Assembly: GCA_035544575.1 (NCBI GenBank)
Contig: DATKEC010000021.1
Location: 1-53,569 of the forward strand
Direction: 5' to 3'
Length of the DNA: 53,569 bases
From: DATHWB01 sp035544575
Lineage (GTDB): Bacteria; Actinomycetota; Acidimicrobiia; Spongiisociales; ZC4RG35
The notes below the pieces were generated by a model. The model was not told where the DNA came from. It did not search any database and was given only the letters and a program-made list of their open reading frames with translations. Numbering within the stretch: the stretch's first letter is position 1; each line of letters begins with the position of its first letter. The translations under genes and the position numbers were made by a program. Shown one piece after another: positions 8,335 to 15,145 of the stretch.

Positions 8335-9390
8335 TCAGTCGACGAGGTCGAAGATGGCGGTCTGAGCGATGTCCAACGAGATGTCGAAACCGACGATCTG
8401 ACCGTTCTCGTTCGGCGATCGGAACACCATCGCGAGTCGCATGCCGGTCGTCACCGTGGCGGAGCGGACGACGCCCCGGTCCGGATCGAACTCGGCGACT
8501 TCCACTGTCGTCGCCTCCTCGACTGTGATCACGAATTCGATCGAATCGATCTCGTCGAGGACCTCTGGCGTGAGCTCGCCGCCTTCCTCTTCCTCGGCGA
8601 ATACACGCGACAGCTCACGAAACTCTCGTGAGAAGTCCACCGTGTACGCGTCGGTCACGGTCGTCGTTTCGATGATGAAGAGTCCGTCGATGACGTCGAC
8701 GACCTGGGAGGCGGAAGTGACGTCCACCGGTCCGCTCTGGCCTGCGAGCGTCGACATCGTTTCCCACTCGTCGCCGACCGTCACTGCCCGGTCGCGCGCC
8801 AGTACCGGTCCGACGGGCGTCGCGAAGAGGTCGTTGGTCAACCCGGTGAGAGCGGCGAGGCTTGCTCCGAGTACGCCCGCGGCTTCCGAGCCGTCATCGG
8901 TCACTCGCCCGGCGGAGTTGACCGTCACTGACACATCGACCGCGTCGATGCGGGCGAGGTCGGCCTCGACGCCTCCCTCCTCGAGGTTGTCGACCGTTTC
9001 GCCGTTGACCGTGCCCGCCACACGGGTGGTGGGGAACCGAGCCACGATGCCGAGGGTGGTCGCGTCGGCAGGGGCGCTCTCGGCGACCGTGTAGGTGGTT
9101 TGGCCTTCAGACTCGGTGACGAGGTCGGCGTCGATCGGCAGCGAAGCGTCGCCGAACCCGTCGGCGTCGCCGTCGGCGTTGAACGCGATGTCCTGGTTGA
9201 CGCTCAGGTCGTAGGTCAGCGTTTCTCCCGGCAGATACCGGTACATCAGTTCGACAGGCTCCAAGGGCTCGACCGGAGCGTCGGTGCTCGTCGTGATCGA
9301 ATCGTCGACCCGACCGCTGTCGTCGTCAGTCGGGCTGCACGCGGCGAGAACCGAGAGGGCCAGCAGAATCGAGAGCAGTCGTGGGATCAT
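8335..9390 (-). CDS. Secreted lipoprotein of unknown function
   Basis: A 351-residue predicted lipoprotein. The N-terminus MIPRLLSILLALSVLAAC is a signal peptide ending in a lipobox (LAAC), with the cysteine near residue 18, followed by an acidic, Thr/Ser-rich linker. The mature part is rich in beta-strand patterns and Asp/Glu/Thr and lacks a motif I recognise; it reads like a beta-rich surface or substrate-binding domain. The ATG at 9390 follows GAGGATCA, which acts as ribosome site; longer in-frame extension upstream runs over the divergent YbaK gene. It shares a divergent promoter region with that gene. No function is assigned. Confidence 0.7.
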   Translation of the reverse strand: MIPRLLSILLALSVLAACSPTDDDSGRVDDSITTSTDAPVEPLEPVELMYRYLPGETLTYDLSVNQDIAFNADGDADGFGDASLPIDADLVTESEGQTTYTVAESAPADATTLGIVARFPTTRVAGTVNGETVDNLEEGGVEADLARIDAVDVSVTVNSAGRVTDDGSEAAGVLGASLAALTGLTNDLFATPVGPVLARDRAVTVGDEWETMSTLAGQSGPVDVTSASQVVDVIDGLFIIETTTVTDAYTVDFSREFRELSRVFAEEEEGGELTPEVLDEIDSIEFVITVEEATTVEVAEFDPDRGVVRSATVTTGMRLAMVFRSPNENGQIVGFDISLDIAQTAIFDLVD

Positions 9391-9424
9391 TGATCCTCGA
9401 AACGGGGGACGACGTGAAAACGAC

Positions 9425-9434
9425 AGGGTACGGT
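9425..9434. promoter_or_regulatory. Overlapping divergent -10 elements
   Basis: On the plus strand TACGGT (9429-9434) lies 8 nt before the YbaK ATG. On the minus strand TACCCT (9430-9425) lies 34 nt before the lipoprotein ATG. The two hexamers share the central TA, so polymerase binding on one strand should exclude the other. Confidence 0.4.
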
Positions 9435-9442
9435 CGCCCGCC

Positions 9443-9913
9443 ATGAAGTCCGCATCGACCAGACGCCTCATCGAGATCGCCGCCGAACACGGCCTGACGA
9501 TGGAGGTCGCCGACTTTCCGGAAGGGACCAGGACCGCGGCTGACGCCGCGGCTGCGATCGGTTGCGACGTGGCCGCGATCGTCAAGTCGCTGGTGTTCAC
9601 GGTGGGGGGCAAGCCGATCGTCGCCCTCGTGCCCGGCGACCGCCGGCTCGACACCGACGCCCTGAGCGATGTGGCGGGTGGCGGACGGGTGGAGCGCGCC
9701 TCGCTCGAGACGGTTCGTGAAACCACCGGCTACGCCGCCGGCGGGACGCCTCCGTTCGGCCATGCCACGCCGTTGGCGGTCTACGCCGACATCGCGCTGC
9801 GCCGCCACGACCCGGTGTGGGCAGCAGGAGGGACCCCGTCGACGGTGTTTCCGATCTCGATCGTGGACCTTGATCGGATCTCAGCTCCGATCTGGGCCGA
9901 GATCTCGGGCTAG
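9443..9913 (+). CDS. YbaK/EbsC-family aminoacyl-tRNA deacylase-like protein
   Basis: A 156-residue single-domain YbaK/ProX-type protein. The family hydrolyses mischarged tRNAs (for example Cys-tRNA-Pro or Ala-tRNA-Pro) in trans. The conserved lysine is K48 in AAIVKSLVF, and the family's glycine-rich substrate loop reads GGTPPFGH. Length and fold order match stand-alone YbaK proteins rather than an editing domain within ProRS. No ribosome site is seen; the ATG lies 8 nt after TACGGT, so the mRNA is probably leaderless. Which tRNA is corrected cannot be read from sequence. Confidence 0.82.
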   Translation: MKSASTRRLIEIAAEHGLTMEVADFPEGTRTAADAAAAIGCDVAAIVKSLVFTVGGKPIVALVPGDRRLDTDALSDVAGGGRVERASLETVRETTGYAAGGTPPFGHATPLAVYADIALRRHDPVWAAGGTPSTVFPISIVDLDRISAPIWAEISG

Positions 9914-9967
9914 TGGTTGGGTCGCGCCATGTGCTCGGGACACCGCGCCCCGACTCGAGCGACACCA

Positions 9968-10891
9968 TTAGGGGCGAAGCACGTCCCAAGTCATCTCGAG
10001 GCCGTCGCGGTCCTCGAGGTCGATCCATTGCAGGTAGTACCGGCTGACGCCGACGCGTTCGAGCGCCGCCATCGTCTCGGAGATCGCCGCCGGAGGACCG
10101 ACGGGTATTCCGCTCTCCGTCCACCGTTCGAGGAGCCGGTCGGGGTCGGTGTCTCGTTCGACGGCCGCCCGTGTGAGGCGTTGGCGGAAGTCCGACTCGT
10201 CGCGGCCCGTGACGATCGGACCCATCACCGTGACTTCGATGGTCGCAGGGTCCCGACCGGCGGCGGCGGCCGCCTGGCGAAGGATCTCGATCCGGGGCGC
10301 GAGCTCTTCGGGTCGTACGGGGAGGTGGTTGTACTCGTCGGCGTAGGTACCGGCCAGGGTGGGGGTTCGGACTGGGCCGGAACCTCCGACGACGAGTCGG
10401 ATCCCGGTGGGACGGGGTCGCACCTCGGCGTCGATCGCGTAGTAATGACCCGACACGCGGGCGTGGTCGTCCTCGAACGCTGCTCGAAGGTAGGGCAGCG
10501 TCTCGGTCAGGCGGTCGAAGCGCTCTGACCAGTCGGGGAAGGGCAGTCCCAGGACCTCGTGCTCCAGATCCATCCAACCGGTTCCCACTCCGAGGTCGAG
10601 TCGACCGCCGGACATCTGGTCGATGGTCGCGGCAGTCTTGGCGATGACCGCCGGGTGACGGAAGCTGATCGGGCTGACCAGCACGCACAGCCGGATGGAA
10701 TCCGTCTCGCGAGCCAGGCCGGCCAGAGTGGCCAGCGCGTCAGTCGCATCAGGTCGGGGCTGACGGTTCGAGTAATAGTGGTCGCTCCGGGCGAAGCTCA
10801 CCATGCCCTCGGACTCGGCCCACTGGGCGAGTTCGAGCAGCTGGTGGTACGTGCCGCCGAGTTGGGGCTCGGTCATCAGGCTGAATCGCAT
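9968..10891 (-). CDS. LLM-class F420-dependent oxidoreductase (first copy)
   Basis: A 307-residue luciferase-like monooxygenase family protein with the TIM-barrel pattern of F420-dependent oxidoreductases: the start MRFSLMTEPQ, the RSDHYY segment, SPISFRHPAVIAK, and GRLDLGVGTGWMDLEHEVLG. Such proteins use coenzyme F420 or FMN to reduce or oxidise diverse substrates; the substrate is unknown. The ATG at 10891 lies 6 nt after TACGGT on the minus strand, so the transcript is likely leaderless. An in-frame upstream extension lies within the divergent amidase gene and is not supported. A related paralogue is at 12959-13912. Confidence 0.85.
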   Translation of the reverse strand: MRFSLMTEPQLGGTYHQLLELAQWAESEGMVSFARSDHYYSNRQPRPDATDALATLAGLARETDSIRLCVLVSPISFRHPAVIAKTAATIDQMSGGRLDLGVGTGWMDLEHEVLGLPFPDWSERFDRLTETLPYLRAAFEDDHARVSGHYYAIDAEVRPRPTGIRLVVGGSGPVRTPTLAGTYADEYNHLPVRPEELAPRIEILRQAAAAAGRDPATIEVTVMGPIVTGRDESDFRQRLTRAAVERDTDPDRLLERWTESGIPVGPPAAISETMAALERVGVSRYYLQWIDLEDRDGLEMTWDVLRP

Positions 10892-10926
10892 CTCCCCACC
10901 GTATCCCCCATACGCTGGGGACGGTG
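10889..10926. promoter_or_regulatory. Very compact bidirectional leaderless promoter
   Basis: The two divergent start codons are separated by only 32 bp. On the plus strand TACGCT (10911-10916) stands 7 nt before GTG 10924; on the minus strand TACGGT (10903-10898) stands 6 nt before ATG 10891. Both hexamers match the -10 pattern used elsewhere in this window, and neither start has a usefully spaced ribosome site. Confidence 0.5.
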
Positions 10927-11658
10927 AAGCTGACCCGACGACAACTCCTCGTGGGTGGAGGCTTCGGTCTCTCCGGTTGCGCCGGCGACTCCGGCGGGGC
11001 GGTGCCCGCGATCGCATCGTCGGTTGCGCCACGACCTGCGGCGACGACTGCGGCGACGACTGCGGCGACGCAGCCCACCACTCCCGCCGTGCCGCCATCG
11101 ATGATCCCCGTCGCGCGTTCCCTCCGATCAGCGGTGCCGGTGGTGGCCAGGGAGGCGTGGGGCGAGGATCCCGGGACCGACTTCCGCCAACATCGGTTGG
11201 ACCGGATCACGATCCACCACACTGCAGCGGAGGCGAATGCGGACACATCCGGCGCCGAACGGGCCCGGAGTCACCTGCGTCGCCACCGGAGCCTGGGCTG
11301 GCGCGACATCGCCTATCACCACCTCGTCGACCGAAAGGGAGTGATCTACGAGGGTCGTCCGCTCGACGCCGTGGGGGACACGGCCACCGGTTACGACCCC
11401 GCGGGTCACTATCTGCTGTGTCTCGAGGGTGATTTCGACACTCAGGAGCCATCCGACCAGCAGCTCGACGCCCTCGTTCGCCTGGTCGCGGCGGTCGCCG
11501 ATGCGTTCGGTCTCGATCCGGCCACGATCAAGGGTCACGGCGATCACGCCCGAACCACGTGTCCGGGCGCGGCGGTCACCGCGAGGCTGGACGACATCCG
11601 AGCCAGGGTCCACGCCGCGCTCGGCCGATACGGACTGGTGATCGTGGGTTCTGGCTGA
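10924..11658 (+). CDS. Tat-type lipoprotein N-acetylmuramoyl-L-alanine amidase (PGRP domain)
   Basis: A 244-residue exported peptidoglycan amidase of the amidase_2/PGRP family, which cuts between muramic acid and the stem peptide. The N-terminus has a twin-arginine motif (TRRQLLVGG) followed by a lipobox ending in SGC, so the protein is probably Tat-exported and lipid-anchored. A low-complexity Ala/Thr linker follows (three copies of a 12-bp unit near 11036-11075). The catalytic domain, about residues 75-235, shows zinc ligands His in ITIHHTA, His in KGHGDHA and Cys in TTCPGA, with the conserved tyrosine in DIAYHHLVD. The GTG start lies 7 nt after TACGCT. A cell-wall remodelling or recycling role is likely. 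Confidence 0.85.
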   Translation: MKLTRRQLLVGGGFGLSGCAGDSGGAVPAIASSVAPRPAATTAATTAATQPTTPAVPPSMIPVARSLRSAVPVVAREAWGEDPGTDFRQHRLDRITIHHTAAEANADTSGAERARSHLRRHRSLGWRDIAYHHLVDRKGVIYEGRPLDAVGDTATGYDPAGHYLLCLEGDFDTQEPSDQQLDALVRLVAAVADAFGLDPATIKGHGDHARTTCPGAAVTARLDDIRARVHAALGRYGLVIVGSG

Positions 11659-11700
11659 GGCAACTCGCACTGTGCGCCCGCAGCGGCCAAACTTCGTCGC

Positions 11701-12939
11701 ATGCGTCGCCTCGCCTCGTTGCTCGTGCTCGTCCTCATCCTCACCGTCCCTGGGCTGACAGCCTCCGCCGACCTCGCTCCCGGCGGCACGTTCCATGACG
11801 ACGACGGCAGCGTGCACGAAGGCGCCATCGAGGCGTTGGTGGCCTCCGGTGTGACCAAGGGATGTGCTGTATCTCCCTCCCGATTCTGTCCGCAGGACGC
11901 TGTCACCCGTGAGGCGATGGCGGCATTCCTGTACCGCGCTCTGGCTCTCAGCCCGACCGAGGCCGGCAATCTCTTCATGGATGACGACGACTCACCGTTC
12001 GAGGCCGAGATCGATGCGCTCGCTGTCGCGGGTATCGCCTCGGGCTGCGGGAGCGGGATCTTTTGTCCAGAACGCGACGTCACCCGAGGCGAGATGGCGT
12101 CATTCCTCGTCCGTGCGTTCGTCGGGGAGGGCGAGTTCGACCCGCCGCCGGATGCATTCGGCGACGACACGGGCTCGATCCACGAACCGGACATCAACCG
12201 CCTCGCTTCGATGGGGATCACCCGCGGATGCGCTGTCGGCTCGTTCTGTCCTCATGCCGCGGTCACGCGGGCCGAGATGGCCAGCTTCCTCACCCGCGCC
12301 ATGGGTCTCGAACCCCGGATGCCGCCGCCCCGACCGAGCGCCCGGTTCATGGCGGGTTTCACGACATTCCACAACTGCTGTGAGTCCCGGGTGACCAACA
12401 TCCATGTGATGGCCGACCAGCTCAACGGGTTGGTCGTCCAACCCGGCGAGGTCTTTTCGATGAATGCGCGTCTCGGACCGAGGCTCGTCTCGGACGGGTA
12501 CGTGCCGGCGGGCATACTGCTCAACGGTGAGCTCTACTGCTGTGACCACCCGTTGAACATCGGCGGTGGGACCAGCCAGATGGCGACCACGCTCTACAAC
12601 GCAGTCTTTCGCAACGGCTTCGAGATCATCGACCACCGGCCACACAGCCGTTACATCAGCCGCTACCCGTTGGGTATCGAGGCCACGCTGGGATACCCCT
12701 CGCCTGATGTCGTTTTCCGAAACGACACGTTCACGCCGCTGACGATCCGCACCTCGTACACCAGCACCTCGATCACCGTCGACCTGATCGGAGACGATCG
12801 CGGCCGGACCACGTCGTGGACGGTCGACGGATCTGCGACATACTCCGGCGGTGGCGCGGTCTCGGTGCTACGCACCATCGAGGAGACCAACGGCACCGTT
12901 CGCAGCCAGCGGTGGAACTGGACCTACCAGTCGAGCTGA
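11701..12939 (+). CDS. Secreted protein with three SLH-type repeats and a VanW domain
   Basis: A 412-residue exported protein. The signal peptide spans about residues 1-23 (ending near ASA). Three S-layer-homology-type repeats follow, at about residues 28-82, 85-145 and 148-205, each with a GC...FCP...VTR..MA(A/S)FL core. The C-terminal part, about residues 218-400, is a VanW-type domain with the conserved FSMNARLGPR and NIGGGTSQMATTLYNAV segments. VanW domains occur next to vancomycin-resistance genes and in cell-wall proteins, but their reaction is not settled. The SLH part should anchor the protein to the cell surface. The region before the ATG has only a weak -10-like CAAACT 7 nt upstream. 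A cell-envelope role is inferred from the domains and the adjacent amidase. Confidence 0.85.
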   Translation: MRRLASLLVLVLILTVPGLTASADLAPGGTFHDDDGSVHEGAIEALVASGVTKGCAVSPSRFCPQDAVTREAMAAFLYRALALSPTEAGNLFMDDDDSPFEAEIDALAVAGIASGCGSGIFCPERDVTRGEMASFLVRAFVGEGEFDPPPDAFGDDTGSIHEPDINRLASMGITRGCAVGSFCPHAAVTRAEMASFLTRAMGLEPRMPPPRPSARFMAGFTTFHNCCESRVTNIHVMADQLNGLVVQPGEVFSMNARLGPRLVSDGYVPAGILLNGELYCCDHPLNIGGGTSQMATTLYNAVFRNGFEIIDHRPHSRYISRYPLGIEATLGYPSPDVVFRNDTFTPLTIRTSYTSTSITVDLIGDDRGRTTSWTVDGSATYSGGGAVSVLRTIEETNGTVRSQRWNWTYQSS

Positions 12940-12958
12940 CCAGTCGACCGTTCGCACG

Positions 12959-13912
12959 TCACGCGGCGGCGAGCGCAGCGGCATGGCGGGCGGCAACGAC
13001 TGCACGTTCGATGTCGTCGGGGTGAGCGCCGGAAAGCTGCAGGTACACCCGGGTGATGCCCGCTTCGGCGATGACGGCGTAGCGTGCGGCGGCCTCATCC
13101 GGCGTTCCCCGGGGGATCCCGTACGTGTCGAGCGAGGCGGCTGCCTCTTCGGGATCCACCTTCATTCGCTTTGCCCGACGCTCGATCATCCTGTCGGCTG
13201 CCTCCGCGTCCGTGGCGACGGCGGCGGGGAAGGCGGTGGACAGCAGGAGCGACGAAGGGTCTCTTCCTGCCGTGCGGGCGGCTTCGAGACAGCGGTGCAC
13301 CCGGGGGGCCATCGGCACCGGGTCGGGGAAGGCGTTGTACTCGTGGGCGAACCGGCCGGCCAGCTCCGGAGTCCGACGTTTGCCGCCGCCGCCCACCACG
13401 ATGCGCAGGTTGGTGGGGCGGGGGTGAGGGGTGAACGCCGCCAACTGGTAGTACCTGCCCTGGAACCCGCTGCCGGATCCGTCCAGGGCCGCCCGCAGGT
13501 AGCCGAGGTTCTCCTCGAGGCGGTCGAAGCGCTCCTGAATGGGAGGAAGCTCGAGCCCGAACGACTCGTGCTCCAACTCCATCCACCCCGCGCCGATGCC
13601 GAGAGTGAACCGGCCGGCGCTCATGGCGTCGAGGGTCACCGCCGCCTTGAGATGCACTGCCGGGTGGCGGAATGTCAGCGGGCTGACAAGCGTGGAGAGC
13701 TCGAGCGTCGTGGTCTCACGGGCAATCCCGCCGAGTATCACGAGCTGGTCGTAGGCGGCGGACTCGGTGTCGAACCCGGACAGGTAGTGGTCGGCGACGG
13801 CGAGAGCGGGAACGCCGGCGGCTTCGCACCATCGGGCAAGTGCGATCGTCTCGGGATATCCCGTCATCGTCTGGACGCAGATCTCGATCGTCACCAGCCG
13901 CGGGCGCGCCAT
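12959..13912 (-). CDS. LLM-class F420-dependent oxidoreductase (second copy)
   Basis: A 317-residue luciferase-like oxidoreductase, clearly related to the protein at 9968-10891: it shares the ADHYLSG, SPLTFRHPAVHLK, GRFTLGIGAGWMELEHESFG and LRIVVGGGGKRRTP segments. It is the last gene of a tetR - metallo-hydrolase - LLM operon. ATG 13912 overlaps the hydrolase gene by 22 nt; an in-frame GTG at 13894 overlaps its stop by four bases (GTGA) and gives a start more like that of the paralogue, so the true start may be 13894. Substrate is unknown; the neighbouring acyl-CoA dehydrogenases suggest lipid or steroid-like catabolism, which is only context. Confidence 0.85.
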   Translation of the reverse strand: MARPRLVTIEICVQTMTGYPETIALARWCEAAGVPALAVADHYLSGFDTESAAYDQLVILGGIARETTTLELSTLVSPLTFRHPAVHLKAAVTLDAMSAGRFTLGIGAGWMELEHESFGLELPPIQERFDRLEENLGYLRAALDGSGSGFQGRYYQLAAFTPHPRPTNLRIVVGGGGKRRTPELAGRFAHEYNAFPDPVPMAPRVHRCLEAARTAGRDPSSLLLSTAFPAAVATDAEAADRMIERRAKRMKVDPEEAAASLDTYGIPRGTPDEAAARYAVIAEAGITRVYLQLSGAHPDDIERAVVAARHAAALAAA

Positions 13913-14496
13913 TCGGCGGCATGGGGTTTCTCGGAGCCGATGGTCGTTTCGGCACCATGGCCCGGGTACACCACGGTGGTCTCCGGCAGCGTGAACAGGT
14001 GCTCCTCGACCGAGTCCATGATCTGGCCAAAGCTCGAGTAGTCCCAGCGTGTCGCTCCCGGCCCACCCGGGAAGAGCGTGTCGCCGGAGAACACCACGGG
14101 CTCGAGCACGAACGACACCGATCCGGGAGTGTGCCCGGGAGTGTGCCGGACATGGATCGCCACCTCACCGATGACGTACTCCTGGCCGTGGCTGAGTGGC
14201 GCATCCGGCTCGCGTCCGGCGATCTCGACATCCGCCAGGTGCATCATCCACGGCACTCCGAGGCCGTCCTTGACCTCATCGAGGACCTGGATGTGGTCGA
14301 AGTGCCCGTGGGTCGTGAGGATGGCGTCGACGGTCACGTCGACGCAGGCCGTCAGTATCCGATCGGCTTCGGCGGCGGCATCGACGATCACGGCGCGGCC
14401 GCTGCCGACGCAGGCCACGACGTATGCGCAGTTGTCGAACTCGCCGACATTCAGCTTGGCGATCCGCACGCGATCGTCCTCGTATGTCCAGGTCAT
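13891..14496 (-). CDS. Metallo-beta-lactamase fold hydrolase (glyoxalase II-like)
   Basis: A 201-residue MBL-fold hydrolase. The metal-binding motif THGHFDH, the HTPGHTPG segment, SGDTLF and the final YPGHG histidine appear in the right order for a two-metal hydroxyacylglutathione hydrolase-like enzyme. The length matches small glyoxalase II-like proteins of actinobacteria, which act on thioesters or related substrates; the true substrate is unknown. Its ATG overlaps the tetR stop by four bases (ATGA), so it is translated with the regulator. It is cytoplasmic, with no signal peptide. Confidence 0.85.
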   Translation of the reverse strand: MTWTYEDDRVRIAKLNVGEFDNCAYVVACVGSGRAVIVDAAAEADRILTACVDVTVDAILTTHGHFDHIQVLDEVKDGLGVPWMMHLADVEIAGREPDAPLSHGQEYVIGEVAIHVRHTPGHTPGSVSFVLEPVVFSGDTLFPGGPGATRWDYSSFGQIMDSVEEHLFTLPETTVVYPGHGAETTIGSEKPHAAEWRARGW

Positions 14497-15047
14497 CGTG
14501 GCTCCATTTCCAGCAGTGCCTTGGCGTGTCCCGCAAAGTCGAAGTCCGGGTCGAGCATGCGCTGCAGCGTGTACCCGTTGAGTGCGGCGAGGAGCGCGTC
14601 CACGGTGCGTTCAGCCGCCGCGTCGGTCAGGTTCGGCCGATCGCGGAGCAGAGCGGCCGTGAATCGGGCGACGCGTTCGGAGTGGTGACGGATCATCCGT
14701 GCCCGGATTCCGGCGTCGGTGATCCCACCGGAGACGCCAACGGTGATGTAGACGCGGGCGAGGTCGGGTCGGTCCTCGACGAATCGGACGAATGCCTCGA
14801 CCAGGTCTGTGATGTGGTCCCGTCCCGTCCGCTCGGGGTCAGGGTCCACTGCCACGATCGCCTGTCGGATCACCTCGAGGATCACAGTCTCTTTCGAGTC
14901 GAAGAGGTTGTAGAAGCTCCCCGGCCGGACCTCGGCCGCGTCGCAGATCGCTTTCACGGTGGCGGCTTCGAGTCCCGCCTCGGAGAGGATCTGTCGGGCG
15001 GCATCGACGATCCGGACCGCAGTCTCTTCGCCGGCTCGGTTGCGCAT
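14493..15047 (-). CDS. TetR-family transcriptional regulator
   Basis: A 184-residue TetR-type repressor. The N-terminal helix-turn-helix (about residues 10-55) has the typical pattern ILSEAGLEAATVKAI followed by VRPGSFYNLFDSKE; the C-terminal helices form the ligand-binding and dimerisation part. It is divergent from the acyl-CoA dehydrogenase operon and a 34-bp near-palindrome lies between them, so it probably controls both directions, responding to an acyl-CoA or related ligand as many TetR regulators of lipid degradation do. A TAGGGT element lies exactly 7 nt before the ATG, giving a leaderless mRNA. Confidence 0.88.
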   Translation of the reverse strand: MRNRAGEETAVRIVDAARQILSEAGLEAATVKAICDAAEVRPGSFYNLFDSKETVILEVIRQAIVAVDPDPERTGRDHITDLVEAFVRFVEDRPDLARVYITVGVSGGITDAGIRARMIRHHSERVARFTAALLRDRPNLTDAAAERTVDALLAALNGYTLQRMLDPDFDFAGHAKALLEMEPR

Positions 15048-15054
15048 CAGCGCG

Positions 15055-15117
15055 ACCCTAACGAACCGGAATCTGGACTTTTGTTGAGCGATGACTCAAA
15101 TTAGAATGATTGCTCAA
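15055..15117. promoter_or_regulatory. Divergent control region with a 34-bp near-palindrome
   Basis: From 15084 to 15117 the sequence begins TTGAGC and ends GCTCAA; 13 of the 17 base pairs across the dyad are complementary. An internal 16-bp repeat TTGAG-N6-CTCAA (15084-15099) is perfect in its arms. The plus-strand -10 TAGAAT (15102-15107) lies inside the palindrome, while the minus-strand -10 TAGGGT (15060-15055) for tetR lies 24 bp outside it. This layout fits a TetR dimer pair repressing the acyl-CoA dehydrogenase operon and possibly its own gene. Confidence 0.65.
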
Positions 15118-15145
15118 GAAGACGGGAAACGCGAAAGGGAACCTC

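Noticed and set aside
9914..9967. Terminator between the convergent YbaK and LLM genes
   Set aside because: Only a 5-bp stem with a 9-nt loop and no T tract can be drawn.
11036..11075. CRISPR or mobile-element repeat
   Set aside because: A 12-bp coding repeat for an Ala/Thr linker, three units in frame, with no spacers.
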